Counted from the stretch's first letter, positions 1 through 14,673 are shown. The stretch is 64,000 nucleotides of DNA from Stichopus chloronotus (GCA_021234535.1 SFZH01000008.1:16903358-16967357), one strand, 5' to 3'. Program-made: numbers and translations. Notes: a model not told the origin generated them from the sequence alone.

Positions 1-153
1 ATTCTTCATCTTTTACCACGATTGGGAGGGTGTCAAACTGATAGGCCTGGTTCCAACGTCCCACTGTAAACCCAAAGTCCTCCTTCAGATCCAGAAGCAC
101 CCTCCGGACGAGACCACAACAGTCCAGGAACAGTGGCGAGTTGTATTCTTCAG
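1..153 (-). CDS. NlpC/P60-like domain gene, downstream exon (partial, runs off left edge)
   Basis: On the minus strand the sequence tctctccag ends at position 154 and is a good splice acceptor. The exon then begins with two bases of a split codon and stays open to the window edge (about 50 codons). It reads from EEYNSPLFLDCCGLV on to a WNQAYQFDTLP segment. The D-C-C-G-L-V stretch matches the catalytic-cysteine motif of NlpC/P60 papain-fold hydrolases (usually D-C-S-G-L-V), so the first Cys is the probable nucleophile; the usual Ser is Cys here. The two-base phase joins exactly to the exon at 22752-22902, giving a Thr codon at the junction. Bacterial members cleave cell-wall peptides; the substrate of this eukaryotic protein is unknown. 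The His that completes the active site should lie in later exons outside the window. I have an impression of conserved eukaryotic proteins of this type but cannot name a gene. Confidence 0.8.
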
Positions 154-3100
154 CTGGAGAGATCAAGGGGAATATTTGTTTTATATATGGTACAGTCGTC
201 AGCAGGAGTAAAATATTTTATTTGATACTGAGATATGCTGCAGGAACTGTTCAGGTGCTACTTCCAACAATGGCATATTTTAATGTGATGCAAACCCTGT
301 AGAAACACTTATAAGCTTCAATCCTGATCCAATTTTTGAATTTTTAGCTCAGACAAGTGCTAAAAATAGATTGTTAACCAATCCGGGTGGGCTGTCATAT
401 CATGAGAAAGTTAAGTCACATTAAAGTTAAAAATCGTGAAATGGTTTTAAAATAAATCTCTCCATAGGAGTTGTATAGCAGATTTAGTTCAGGACAATTT
501 GTAGGTAGATTTGATTGGTGTACGTGGTCTGATATTTTTCAAATATTCCGATCGGAGATATTATTGCAGTGTGACCCTAACTACAGATCCAGCTGACAGA
601 CAGACAGACAGACTAACAGTTACATTTATGTTTTCATTCAATGATGTTGGTGGTTTTCATTCTGATATAGCGCTTAAATTTCTCCTCAGAATAGACCATT
701 CTTATCCTCACTATTATATTGATCATAACACGATCACACCTTATAAGGGCCACAATTTTATCGAACCTTCAGGTAGATGCAAAATGGTCGATGGCCCTGA
801 TGATTGACTGTCTTATTAAATCTCATGTGATGTGATATTTTTCTGAAAATGTCACTAAATAAGGTAACTCTTTGCATTACTACAGTATATGTTGGAAAAC
901 AAAATTCAGTCATGACGGTGGCCGTATGAAGGAAGTTGCTTCGTTTCAAGTTCTACTCTAAAATTTATACAAGCACATCCCACAGTATCCCCCGCTCCCT
1001 TGCCGCTCCCTTGCCCCTCCCCCATATGCTTGTTTTGTATGAGGGTGTGTATCAAAGGAAATAAATTATTGAGTCAGTAAATGGCTGAGCATATTTATAT
1101 GCAATACTTCTTTGATAACTGATGAACAAGAAACGAAACATAATACATCAGAGTTTAATATACTTCCTTGGGATCAGCCACACAAAAACATCTTGAATCA
1201 CGTTAGAGCAAGAATTCATTCAACACAAGATCCTGTCTGAAAGGTTACAAGAAGCTAGCACAACTGGCAAATCTGCATATATTTATGGTACCTCTGAGAC
1301 CTATAATGTAGTCAATTTATCCTTCAGAGGTTTATTGCGTGGGAAGTAACTGGCACTAGTACAGTACAGCCCAAAGTGTATTACTTCACAGTCATACCTT
1401 AATATTGCAAGTTTTCATACACAGTGTAGGGTGGCAAAAGAAATGATAAAAAATTATGAATGTCACAAAAAAAGACAGAAAGAAACATATAAGAGCGCCA
1501 TGGTAATTAATAGACATGCATCCACAGGGAGTGGGTGAAAAACCAGCTAATGTACTGTAGACACCTGAACGTTCCTCAATATGATATGATTAATGGCTTG
1601 AGTATTTGCACAGTTATAATTACGAAGGAAGAACGTATAATATTAATGAAGTAATGCCTTCCCCGAAAAAGATGCTCATTACAGAAATTGAGATATGCAT
1701 GAATGCAAAACTCCTTTGTTGGTTTGGCATAAAATATTCGGTGAGAACTGAAGAAGACATGTCTTTGGAAAAATTTGATATGACTGTTTGACATATATTC
1801 AAGACTTTAAAGCAACAACATGTCTGTTTTCATACTTCCAAAGGGGTTAACCGATACATGGCTTTTCGCTGTTGATCCAACGTCCGGTGTTGTACAACGT
1901 AGGTCAATATCTGATCAGATACCTTCCCTATCAAGCATTTCTCTCCTGAATTGTTTGCTTTTTTTTTTCTAACTGGATGTAGCTTGTGCCTTTATCATGA
2001 TTTGACACATTCATAACGGGCTTTTTTATTTTTTTTCAACTGGACAGAAAATAGCATTGTGGGGCAATTTCTATCGTGATTCACAAATTAACACATCCGT
2101 CTCTACAAATATATTTTCAGGGTGTTGAACATCATCATCATCGGCAAATGGAATTTGCTAAATTTCCCCGATTGGATGTGTTTTACAGGTTTTCCCAACA
2201 GTGGTAAACATTGGTCCGAACATCAGCCTGTTCTGCGATCTTATTATCGGCTGATCCCTTGACTTCATATCAGTGCCTGTTTTCTTGAAAGGGAGGGTGA
2301 TTTATTTACATGTACTTTACAAAATGTTTAAAGACTTGACTAGAGCCTAAACAGTATTGTTGCAATATTACAATCCCCCTGACAGTATCACTTTGACACA
2401 GTATGCCTGCAGTGAAAGCACAATGTGTAAACATAAAATGCATTATGCATTTGGCCTACTTACGATTCTTCAAAATTCCTTCTTAGTAATATTTTGTGGA
2501 AGTTCATGCAGGTTTTTCCTAAGCTAAATCTTCATGATACTGTGTTTGATATCTTATTGTTTCTCTTTCTTTCCTGTTCAAACTTTCTTTAGGAATAAGT
2601 TATTATGTAACTTGATACATAAAGAAACAGGCATGTAACTTAATATTATTTTCAAAGAGCGCCCCCATTTTATACAGAACACGCAGGTATGTCCAGGAGG
2701 GAATAATGGTGTCTATGTAATCCCTATCCTCCTCAAATCTTCATTTGTTGCTGGTCATTGATAAATTAAGAATTCTTCCTGTTTTGTTATCCTTTTTTTC
2801 ACAAGGAAGATGGGGGAGAGGGGGGGGAGAAGATGTGTTGCATAATTATTAGGCTGTTCAGTTGGAAAAGACCAAAGTGTTATATTTAGACAACTTTGGT
2901 ATCAGAGAAGCTTTCAATTTTAGATCTCTCGGCCCATATATTCTCTCAATCTATCCATTTTCTCACTAAAATTAAACGATCCCTGGAAACAGCACAATTT
3001 TAATGCACATCTGCAGCTCACTTATGAAGCTTTTTTTTTTTTTATTGCATCATTATAGCATAGATTATAGTGCATCATGCCTCATATGGCATCAGTCTTC

Positions 3101-6100
3101 TGTGATTATACCATTAACCCTCCCTCCCACCCACATACCAGAAATAAAATCCATGCAGGTGTTTCACAAACTAACAGGATGTTGATCATCATACGTTGTT
3201 CTTACATGTAATTCTGTTAATTAATCTTTAAAAAAAAAAGAAAGGAAAATGTGCAACAGACTGGTATATCACCTTTCAGATTTAAAACAATGAAATACCA
3301 CTTGTTTATGTGTCATGAGATAAGGATATGAGAAGGTACAATAAAATTACATAAGCACGAGTAGGCAGTGTGGGGTACTGTGTATGCAGTTATGCAACTG
3401 TCATGATTTCCATTTTTTTTTTTTTTTCCTTTTTATTTGGAATGAACATGAAGCAAATTTGGGAGGAGTGCACCAAGATGAAAATGACACCATCAGATGT
3501 TACTTTATACACCAGACGTAATGTTTGCAGTTTAATTGCAGCTAGGGCTTATTAATGTTCGTAATTTATGGAGTGATTACGACATTAAAATGGAAAATGT
3601 CTTTGCTTCATTTCATTATGACAAAGTCAGCTAAATTTTCCGATGATGGAGATAAAATTCTTCCGGATGTCAAAAGCAAACTCAAGCATGAAAGGAGGCC
3701 CAGACGTTCTCAAATAATTTCATTTCTCTATCAGCAAAACAACTTAATTACAAATAAATAAAAAAAGATCAATATAATTAATACAGCATTTGATTTGATT
3801 TTTGCCTGGCATTGCAATCTGTTGGTTTAAACATACAGGATCAAATGCAAAGTCGAATGACCATAAGAAACGATTGGTGCTGGGAACGTTGGGTTAATAT
3901 AACATAACAGCGTTTGCACACTTTGGTTTAACAATGACTGTGCTTTTAATCATACTGACGTAACTACAATGTGGTGGCACATTCAGTGCACTTGTGGTGG
4001 GGACTCCAGGGAAAGGGGGTTTGACTACGTAAACTGTTAATCATGACGGATCACGGGCAAAAAAAAAAAAAACGAGACTGAAAAAAAGAGTCCAAGGGCA
4101 CTGTGGTTCCTTGCACAGATGTACACTTATATAATGTAAACTATGGAAGTAAAAGGAGCATTTTGCATTATTTTGTACAATAGCCCACATGGCCCACCAT
4201 GAACCCTCACTTTGGTAACATAAAATCTGTAGAGAAAAAAACATTTTTCATGACTATATAAAATGGCCCATTAGGCCCATTTTGGACAATGGACCCAAAC
4301 AAGACAAACACCCGGATGGAACCAGTTCCACAGCACTAATGTGACCAAACATCAACAGTGTTACTGTAAATACACTCTGTAAGAGAACAAGTATTTTACA
4401 TGATTTCAAGCCAGCTCAAGGGTACTTATATATGGTTTCTTGTACTTAGAAAATACACACTGTAAAATGATATACTGATGTTTATAAATATCAAAGCATG
4501 TTTCAATACACTCACAATTGCATTCAATCTTCCATGAATTTTTTTTCAATATTTCATGATTCTCTTGAAGTGCGCCATTATAACCCTATTCTTCACCTTT
4601 TTATATTTTTTCAATGTAATAATCAAACTGAATCGAAACTGGTAACACTATTTCTCAACACTGCATTACTCGATGCCAAAAATTTGTTTTTTTATCCATC
4701 CCAAAGACACTAACCTATGGTGATGTAGTCGTGTGGCAAAGTAAAAGAAACCCATGCTTAACCAATTAGGCCAGCAGAATAGTGATTACGTCACACATAG
4801 GCATAATTTCTGCTGCAGAGGCGACGGAAGTACAACATGAATATGGTTCAATTATTTCTACGAGCAACTTGCTGAAAAGTTATTATACACTCTAACTACC
4901 TGCAGATTTAGCTGTTGTTTTGCAATGAGATTGTCTGCGTGCCCTTTTACCTTTTAAGCCTTTCATACGTATACATAATTAATAATGACGTAGCAGAAAA
5001 CATTTCCCAGAAAGCTACTCGAACATTTATAAGCACACGTGGCAACATCCCGTCACAAGAAACACGGAAAAGATTTCCGTTATCACAGAGAACAAGGCTG
5101 GTGGTGCAATGTTCACAATCGACAGCCTTTAACGTGGTGCAACACAGGAAGTGGTAACATTTGCTTCACAGTATAGGCAAACCATCACAAGGATCATGCA
5201 GTCATGAACTGGCTCCATACCCTGAGGCCACCTGGTTACTTTCATCAGGTTTGCCATCAAGCATCAAGACATTAATCGGCAAAAAGATATATGCTGTATT
5301 TTCAACTCTTTTTAAAGAAGGACTTGCGACCTGATTTCAAATAATGAAATTACTGGGGATCATTTGTAGTGGCTCTTTCTTTGAAAGGAAGTCAATACTA
5401 AACAATCCAGATAACTACACAAACAAGGAAAAAACCAAGAGGGCAGTACAGGGTCAAAACTGCTGTTATTCTTTTCTATTGAGTCAGAAGACGTTTTGGA
5501 AGATGAAATTAATCGGTTCTATTAACACTACCTCAACCGACAATGAAAAGCATTCAGTAGACAATTGAATTCAGCCTTATTTAAAAGCATAAACCGAATT
5601 TTGGCCTAAGTACAGTATGGTTGACAGATCCAGAAATGTAGCAAACTAGCTTTGCTTCCATTTCTGTTTTCTTTTTACAAGTCAGACCAAAATAAAATGT
5701 AAAATAATGGTTTTCACATGACATAATTTTGTGAGATATGAAATAAATGAAAATATCTAACTAATTAGTTATAGCACACAAGGTACAAACCTGCACCAAC
5801 AACATCATCGACGGATCCATGATGTCCTGCAGTACGTCAATGATTGCATTTAAGTGAGCGACTGAATCCATACAACAACCAAAATATCCTCTGGAGTATT
5901 TATTATAGCCAAAGTTGGTGATTTGCCAACAAATATACATCATTCACATCACCTGTGAATGATGATCTAACCAATTAGACATTGCCTTTGATATTTATCA
6001 AGGTCAACCAATCAACTTACGATCATGCTGCAGATTCATTGATAAAACCATGGAGTGAAAAGGCAAAGAGAGCCTTTGAATCCTTCTGTATAGTGCTTCG

Positions 6101-7754
6101 ATATTTGTCAACGAATGCAAACTGGCAACTGTCAGATTTATGGTCTTCAAGTTCAAGTTTATATGATAAATGTTAATGAACTAAGAACTAACAGTCATCA
6201 TACATGGTGGTGGCACAGAATTTTAGTATAGGCTATTTACAGTACTTTCTGTATGGTACTTTACGCTGCCAGATCAACACAAAGCAATGCCCCAAATTAC
6301 TGATGCATCATTAGGATTGGACAGCTCTCACCTTCTTTGACGATTGGTGCTAACATTCTGTGCAGCCCCACCATCCATACCCCACACTAAAGTCAGATGA
6401 CCCGTGGATGAATCAGCAATTTGAACCTACAATTTGAACCTAAGATATACGATATCCTGATAAAACCCACCTTGAGCAAAAAAAATGAGTTATTTTAAGA
6501 ATAACAGATACACTTGAGATGTATGCATCCTCCACCTACAATTGCAGTTGACTCACCTTTAATTTGCATGGCACATTGTAACACTGATGGATACACACAA
6601 ATTACCTAAAAAACCTGTATATGGCAAAAGGCATTCTCATGAAGCAACATAACACAAATTCAAATTTTAAGATGATATATAACTCGCAAACAGCTAAACT
6701 ATGGAACCCAGTATTTTCTGCCATATTATCAGATTATCTCACAAAAAAAAAAAAACCAAACAGTTGCATATACTTCTGTTTTCCCCAAAGATGTAGTTGG
6801 AAATAGAACAAATTCTCAGGTGTGCATACATAATCTACGGTAAATATCGAAGATGGAGCTGTTTTGCAACACAGAGCGGCATGTAGGGAGCGTGCGTTTG
6901 AAATTTTTGGCTCCACGATCATTTGTCCAAGCGTGTGAGTATAGTTAGCCTGACATCCTCATTCTGGTAAATCTGTTTCTACCAGTTTGTGTTTGTCCCT
7001 TGCAAATATTTCAATAAACACATTAAATTTAGCAGCTGTGGTGAGACGGCCCAATAGTTCATTGCAACATCGAACAAGGGCAATTTAAAGTATTCTAACT
7101 TTTGTCCAAGATGAAAGTTCTGAGACTTCAAGAATCTGACTTAACTGTCCTTAAAGCTTCCACAAGAATCAGTGATCCGAACAGCTAGCTGAGTGTCCAT
7201 TAAAATTCCTCCTTCAACTGGTGTTCAAATTTTGATTACTAACTTTCCCTCAATTGATAGTAGCACATGCATGGTATTGCTAATTATCTGACAACCCTTT
7301 CTGCATGTTGGTCACATCAAATTGGTGATAATATCTGCCTGAAAGATTCTGACCTCCTTGTGAATATGGGGCTCAATTTTGCTAAAAATTGTCACTGTTC
7401 ATACATGCACGCATGCAATCACCATTCTTTCCGCAATCTACTTCACCTTCTGTGTGGTGAGGGTATGGGTGCATGGGACTGATAGAATCAGTGGAAATTA
7501 GATGTGCCGATAACACAGTGCAAAGTGACCCGATAATTTTGTTGAAGATCGTCTCAGAATTTCAACATCTAGGTCACAATGAAACACATCAAACAGTAGA
7601 ACATGTGAACATTTGTGCATGCTTTTCAAAAGTCATACATGTTTCCCTTCAAGAAAGCAAAAACCCCTGTATGCGTTGGTTACAAAAAAGCATGTTTAAG
7701 TCTGTTCTTTTCAGTAATTTTAATTATTGTTTTTTCAGTCAAATCGCAAGCTAA

Positions 7755-9697
7755 GTTGGAGCTAAGAATTGCATCTCCATGGGACACAATCTATGTTGGA
7801 GTTGAGAAAAGGGATCTGCATGAGACAAGACTACAAGTACCGGATCAAGGGATATAACTCCATTGGAGTTGAAAAATGCCACTCCATATAGGACAAAATT
7901 ACTGAAGGTTGACTCCCTGTGGGACATGTTTATTGGTGTTGCAGGTAAGGATTGTATCTCCATGGGACAAATTATTGTTCTATTGGAGTAAAGAAATCAT
8001 CTCCATGGGACAAGTTTATAGGCATTGGGTCAAGGATTGGCATCTTCCATGGGACAATTAAGATTACTGATGTAGGGGCTAAGAAATGCATCTCCATGGA
8101 ACAAGTTCATCGGAGACATGTTGCACATCCATGGGACAAGTTTATTCATATTGGAGGTGAGAAATGCATCTCTATGGGACAAGATTGCTGAAGTGGAATT
8201 TAGAAATGCATCTCTATGGGACAAGATTGCTGAAGTGGAATTTAGAAATGGTATGGGACAAGATTTTACTGATGTTGGAATCAGAAATGCATCTAAATGG
8301 AACACGTTTATTGGTGTTGAAAGAAATGCATCTCCATGGGACAAGATTACTCATTTTGGAGTTTAGGAATGTATCTCCATGGGACAAGATTATACTGATG
8401 TTGGAATTAGGAAAGCATCTCAATGGGACATATGTTTATTGGTGTTGGAGTTAAGAAATGCATCTCCATGGGAAAAGATTACTGATGGTGTGTTTCAGAA
8501 ATGCATCTCCATGGTACAAGCTTATTGGTGCTGGAGTTAAGATATGCATCTCCATGGGGCAGGATTACATTGATGTTGGTTTAGAAATGCATCTCATGCA
8601 TCAAGGGACAAGATAATTCGTGATAGAGTTTAGAAATGCAACTCCTTGGGGCAAGATTTACTGATGCTGCAGTTTAAAAATGCATCTCCATGGGACAACA
8701 ATTAATTGATGTTGGAGTTAAGAAATGTATCTCTATGGGAAAAGATGCTGGAGTTATGAAATGCAGCTCTGTGGGACAAGATTATACTGATGTTGGAGTT
8801 AAGAAATGCATCTCCATGGGAGAATGAGTTTTATATTGATGTTGGGAAATGCAGTCGACGGGAAAAGATTACTGATGATGGAACTGAGAGATGCCAGCTA
8901 TCTCCATAGGACAAGTTTATTGGTACTACATGGATTTGGGAAGTGCATCTCCATGGGCCAAGATTACTGATGTTAGAGTTTTAGGAAGGCATCTCCATGG
9001 AACAAGTTCATTAGTGTTGGAGCTAAGAAATGCATTTGCTTGGCAAAAAAAGTATTGGTGTTGAGGCTAAGAAATGCATTTCCATGAGACAAGAATACGG
9101 TACTGGAGTTCCGAATTTCATCTCCATGTGACAAGATTTGGTGTTGGAGTCAATGAAAAATGCGCCTCCATCATACAAAGATCATTGTGTTGGAGTTGGG
9201 AAATGAGCACCTCCATAGGACAAGATAAAAGAGTGAATTTATGAACTGTGTGGTGCAAGAATAATGGTGGCACTGATAAATGTATCTCCATGGGAAAAAT
9301 CAATAGGGGAGGGGTTAGGAACGCGGCTCCATGGGACTATAGTGTGTTCGAGTTAAGAATTGTGTGATAGGTCTACAACATCATTAGTGGTGAGATAATG
9401 ATTGAGAAATCTCCTCAGGAAATAATATGGGAGTGGTTGTATTCTTTGACATTTGATTCTTACAGTGTTGGAAAGCAATGCATCTCCATGGGGAAAAGAG
9501 TATATCAACATTAAGTCAGTAAACAAATGCTGCATGGGCAAGCCGGATCAATAGTGCTGGCATTGAGAAATGCATAGGAATGAGAGAAAATTCTTAGAGT
9601 TGGAGTTAAGAAATGTACCTCCATGGGGCACAATCAGTAATGAAAGGACTTAGAATTGCATGCAACTCCATGGAAAAAGGTTATCATTGGGAGTTGT
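7755..9697. repeat. Diverged minisatellite, ~42-50 bp unit, about 40 copies
   Basis: The core GAAATGCATCTCCATGGGAC, followed by aagattactgatgttggagtta, recurs with substitutions and small indels through the whole interval. Two adjacent units starting at 8161 and 8203 are nearly identical and exactly 42 bp apart. Because 42 is 14 codons, short ORFs of up to about 100 codons run through it on both strands with a 14-residue periodicity (for example repeats of MHLYGTRLLKW). I read these as shadows of the array, since flanking units break the frame. The near-palindrome TCTCCATGGGA sits in most units. Confidence 0.92.
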
Positions 9698-9884
9698 AAT
9701 CCACACCTTAACCAAGTTCTCATAAATGCTGCTACTAATTCTGCACTGTAAACAAATAAAAAAAAGGGGATTGGTTGCTCATACTTTCGCTAAAAACAGT
9801 GCAAGCTGAGCTGGATACAGGTGGTGGCAGCATACTGTATATCTGAAGTAATATGAATCCAAAAGACATGCAAGGGTTTGGGGT

Positions 9885-10127
9885 TCACTCCCCAGGGCCA
9901 CAGTAAAATGGATTTTTGCTTCCAGGGCATACTGTATCTACGGTTTTCCATCTGAAATTTTCTTGCAGAGAAAGATACCAGATTTGATCTAAATTTGTTG
10001 GGTTGCTAGTCACGTACACCACTTCCTCTACTGAATGTGTCACTGGTGTGGTTGCTATTTGGCATAATCTGTTCTTGAAGGCCTGACAAAATAAATGTTC
10101 CTCAAGGTCAGGATTATAATTATACAA
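9885..10127 (-). other. Unrecognised 80-codon open frame
   Basis: A minus-strand frame of 80 codons with mixed, non-repetitive composition lies just beyond the minisatellite. Its 3' part overlaps gggttcactcccc, which resembles a tRNA/SINE B box. No domain is recognised. Frames of this size are expected by chance here, so it is probably non-coding or a decayed repeat. Confidence 0.1.
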
Positions 10128-10366
10128 ATTTAAAGTTCATAAAACATACAGTACGCAAACATCCTCACAGGTATGAAATTGAATTTATATTTCAAAAAAA
10201 AAAAAGGTTCATAAACTCTGTATGATGTTTTCTATCAGTAAATTAATGCCTTTAACATGCCATACCAAAACCATACACTATATATAGCCTATAAGACTAC
10301 CATAACTGTTATCCTGAATTTTTGAGTGGGCAAACCAAAATTTGTAACCAATCATTTTTATTTCAG

Positions 10367-10435
10367 ATGCATGCATGCGGTCAAAGACCTCGAGAATATA
10401 TAGGGCTTGTTTTGACTCTTTGCAAAAACCCTCAG
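10367..10435 (+). CDS. Candidate internal exon, unrecognised
   Basis: A 69-bp segment lies between a strong acceptor (atttttatttcag) and a good donor (CCTCAG, then gtatga). Two of three frames are open. One is 23 codons in phase 0-0 starting ATG-CAT-GCA; the other has phase 1 at both ends. The second would join in frame to a possible upstream piece at 6852-6933, whose ATG runs to the strong donor gtgagtat. No protein family is recognised. If real it would be a small gene or non-coding transcript inside the intron of the minus-strand gene. The evidence is splice signals only, which occur by chance in a window this size. Confidence 0.18.
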
Positions 10436-13425
10436 GTATGATCACTGCAGTTTCTCTCGGCAAGTGTACCCCCAGCACGCTAAATACGTGGGTGTTTGTG
10501 GCTTTGTTTTTTTTTTCTCAAAATCTCATATACGTTTGTGCATCGCGTGCTTCTGCGATAAATATGTGCGATATACGCCTACGATGCATTCCAAAGCTTC
10601 AAGAAGACGGTATAACAACATCAAAATCAGAATTCAACAACAAGGATGGAAAAGCATGTTCCTCCGCGTGAGTGGTTTCACCACAGGACCGGATGTTGGA
10701 CACTGAATCCTGAAGTAGCATTACTTTCTTTGTATCGGAAACGTCCTCTCAATCAATTCCCTGATAACTTGGGAAATTTTAACAAGGCACAGCTTTAATG
10801 ACTCTCATATGGCCCCTTGGGCTTTTCAGACACTGTGGTTTTTTTTGGTTTTTTTGTTGAGTCAAGTCTAATGTGACTTTGCCATCCTCATTTTTTCAAA
10901 TATTCCAACTTAACTACAAAGACAATGAAACTGCAGATCCAGAGGGGTGAGAAAAATGTAAAGTCTGTAACGAAAAAGAAAAAATGTTCCAACTTAGGTC
11001 TAAATTACACATTTTGAAATTTCTGGTATTTGGGATATAGTGACACAGTCATGACCTCATTTCAAACTAATATTCTGTATTCAATTTGTCTCATATTGTG
11101 AAAGTTTCCAGGGGCTTTGCTCCCCCCTGAACTTCCACCAGGATCCATCCCAAAGTCTCCCCAGGGGACAGGTCCCTTCATGCTCTTAGTGCGTTGTTTA
11201 TCTGTCATACTCCTTCTTCCCCCCTCCTCCACAACATTACAGCGATTGCTGGATCAGCCCTTAAAAGCAGTCACTCATCATCCCAAGCTAAATTTTTGTC
11301 AGGTGTAGAGTAAAACTCTCAATTCGTTCTGCTTTTGGATTGACAGCAAATTTGAAAGGCGCATCCAGCGTAACTCGTATTACGCGGTGTGCACAGGGAT
11401 CCATTGTTTCTATTACACTTGGGTGTAGGAGTTTTAAGCAGGCTGTGGGAGGGACTTAAGAAGTAAGTGGTTGGGAGAACTGAAACTGTCTGGGAAGAGG
11501 AGTCCCTGTCTTCAAGCCATGTGTCATGTCAGACATTTCACACACTATACCTCAGCAAATGACCTGACTTTCTTCTTCAAGTGTACTGGCCATCGCAGCT
11601 GGGTATTGCCAAAAGAACTGGATGCAGTGTACAGTGGGTGTACACTTTTGTCGATACCAAAAAACAGAATTGGTAGTTCTTTTCGATAACCATGACCGCG
11701 TTATTAAACTTAAGCTAAGTGGATCACTTCAACTTTTCTTTTTACATTTTAGCACTATATCACTTGCTTTGTTTTCTGGGGGTTTTTTTTTTTTGGCCAT
11801 TTCAGAGGGTGAGGAGGTGTGGTAGAGTAGAGAGATATGACACATTGAAGGTATGCAGTTGGTTTACTGCCTGCAGAATTGTATGCAACAAATTTACACC
11901 CACAAAGAACACATGACTACTTTGGAATTGTTGACAGCATAAACACTGTGGTTAAATTTATTTATGAGATATTCAGTGAACAAAAATTTAAATGCAAGGA
12001 GAGAATGTTTCAACAGAATTTCCTGCAGGAAACCCTTGGATAACAGTGACCAAGCTTGCATGGAAGAATGGTTTACCACTTGGACAAACTAAATGGTAAT
12101 TGCTGATACACTCACATACTGTAAAATGAGAAAGCAGGCAGTTTGCATGCATGCATGTTTTAGTGTTTCAAGCAGAAAGTATCATCTTTCACAATTTCAT
12201 TCATCAATGCTCAAAACAAACCATACAAAAGACAGCAACTTAAAACAAAACAGTTCTTGAAATGCATGTGTAACACATTTTGGAAATTCACATATTCCTC
12301 ACTATGATAAGGAAATACAGTACAAAAGAGTGATAGGCAATCTGAGTCATCTACAGTAGATCAGAACACATCACCAATAGGAAGAAAGATCCATACTGAT
12401 GGTACACTGTCAGGGTGGGTGGATCTTCAAAGGCATTTGGAATTAATTTTTTAGGACTCTTGTGAGAACTTTTTTAAACCTGTTTTTTTTTTTTTTTTTA
12501 CTGAAAATTCCCAACTTTATCGATAGAGAACTGTTTGCTTTACAAATGTTAGATATTATACTACCTTGCCATATGAGCACCTTTGTTGAATTTCATTGAT
12601 TGTTCAGAGACATATATATGACTCCATCTCAGTCTCATAGAGGCAACGGATGCACTGCATTGGCAGAATGAACTGACTTTTCAGAAATCTACAAGATGTG
12701 CTTAGCTGATTGTAGCCAGATGATCTCATTGTGGACTGACATGAACAATGTGACAGGCATTATGCTACAGGATAAGAGGTCATATTTGATGATGGTTTCA
12801 TATATATACACCTCAGACCCTATTTGTGAGATTCAGTCCACATTTTTTTATTCTTTCTTGCAAGGGAGGAGAAAACTGTGCCTATGGCATGCTTAGAAAT
12901 TGTCTTCTTTTAACGCTAGTAGTCTACATGGGAGAGCGCAACAAAGTGTAACAATATAGTTCCACACACGTCTTTACGATGATCACTGCGATATATATTT
13001 GCAAGTCACAAACAAACCATTAAGACCAGCCAAAAGCATTTGTGATATACCTTTATGTTGTTTTTTGTTGCATGTACAGTATGTTGCTTTCTTGACCAAT
13101 ACTCATACAGCCTACTAAATATCTGGAGTATACTTTGACAAAGCAAACGCTTAGCACGACTTCACCTTGAGATGGTTTACATCCGATAGGCAGGCATGCG
13201 TGCAGGAAATCAGAACATTCCGATGATTCTCAGTGGTTTAGTTTTGAAGTTTAAAGGAATGGAGAAGCTGGAAATAGAGTAGCTACACATGAATGCCACT
13301 CTGATAGACATGAAAAAGGACTGATACATGCACTGCCAAGTGTAAGATTAAACTAGAGGCTTGCACGATGAATAATTTGCAGGTGAAAAATTGAGTGTGT
13401 CAATTTGATACATTTAGGGCACCTT

Positions 13426-13748
13426 TATTTGTTTTGTGAAACTCATTTCATTTTCACAAACCTGTCAATTGAGTTTCCCTCACGTACACTAATGACAAAG
13501 TAGTAAAACTATTAGAGCATTAGTTCCCATGTGTCACATGCAAATAAACATTAATGAGTGAGAAATTAACAATTCAAGTTTGTGTCAAGACACTTTTTCA
13601 CATGCACAAATTTAGAGTAAAAAATTCAAGAAGTTTGAAATTATTGGATATATACTTGATTAATTGTGCTAATTATATTCATTGCCATGTGTTTTGTACC
13701 CTTTAATTCCAAGAAAATTACAAAGTTATCAAGTACTCAATATGCCAC
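13426..13748 (-). mobile_element. Decayed copy of the TTAA-flanked MITE-like element
   Basis: This stretch aligns by eye, in reverse orientation, with most of the element at 15950-16317. Shared blocks include a piece ending in attttgttttgtgaaa, cattaatgagtgag, cacatgcac followed by an AAATTCAAG-like end, and cttgattaattgtgctaatt. The termini are recognisable but eroded (left AGGGCACC; right tcaagtactcaatatgcc), and the TTAA flanks are no longer intact. Confidence 0.6.
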
Positions 13749-14570
13749 GATGATCAATTCACCAAGTGAATGACACATATATGACAATTATACATTTATT
13801 ATCACCAATATTTTATAAAGTTAACCTACACAAACCTATCCAGTACTGCACTGTGAACCAAGTGAACCAAGTATAATGAGATCATTTAGTGAATCAGTAT
13901 CATCAATGCAAAACAAAACTGTGCATAAAACTAGTATGGACATGTCTACATGCTAATTTGTTCTGTTGAATCAACAGACTAAAATTGGCCCAAGTAATGG
14001 ATAATTTACTTGGGCCCCCTTCATCATTATTGAAGGATGTCATGAGAATAAAATTACCTTTTGTTTTCCACAAGCTGCCACTGCATGTGCTTTATTATAT
14101 TTGCTGAAAAAGTTACCCTGTTTACATGAGCTTTGGAAAAGACAATTGCACAAGTGTATGTAATATACACACATGGACCCTTCTTAGGATAACTCTTGCC
14201 GCAGAATGCGACAGAAGTGAGTGCATGGTGTATCATTGCTGAAGCATATATTTTATAGAGGGTCAACATATTTTCAATGCACTAAATATCCACATCCTAT
14301 GCTGTTCCATCATCTACCCCACTCATCCTGGCCCACCATTCTCTCCCACCTTCATACTCCCATCCCAAACTCCCCCTTCCCCCTCCCCATTCAGGATTGT
14401 TTTCTTTCAAGCTGTTTGAATATACTGTCATTTTGTTTTTGTTTTTTTGTTTTAAGTGAAAGAGATCTCAAAGAGATCTTCAAAGGCACTCCATCACTTA
14501 TTTGGATATGGCGCTCAAATTTCTATACAAATTTCTTAACTGCAAGTCACAAGGGCTGGCAACTACAGAA

Positions 14571-14673
14571 GGACGGTGACTGGATACACACATACACAAT
14601 TCCCAGTTGCTAGGTTATGGTCAGTAGCGTGACAAATAGGTTATATGAGGTGGGGCAGTAAATGCTGTGAATT
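14571..14673. mobile_element. Right half of dispersed inverted-repeat element (family A)
   Basis: The segment from ggacggtgac to ttatatgaggtggggcagta and tgctgtgaatt matches the right half of the complete copies at 16583-16789 and 49706-49913. The left half is absent or unrecognisable. Confidence 0.55.

Noticed and set aside
8030..8454. Overlapping ORFs of 79-104 codons on both strands in the minisatellite
   Set aside because: They follow from the 42-bp, stop-poor unit, exist on both strands at once, and are broken by indels in neighbouring units.
14221..14613. 130-codon plus-strand ORF
   Set aside because: Its middle is pyrimidine-rich low-complexity sequence and its end overlaps a family A repeat fragment; no domain.
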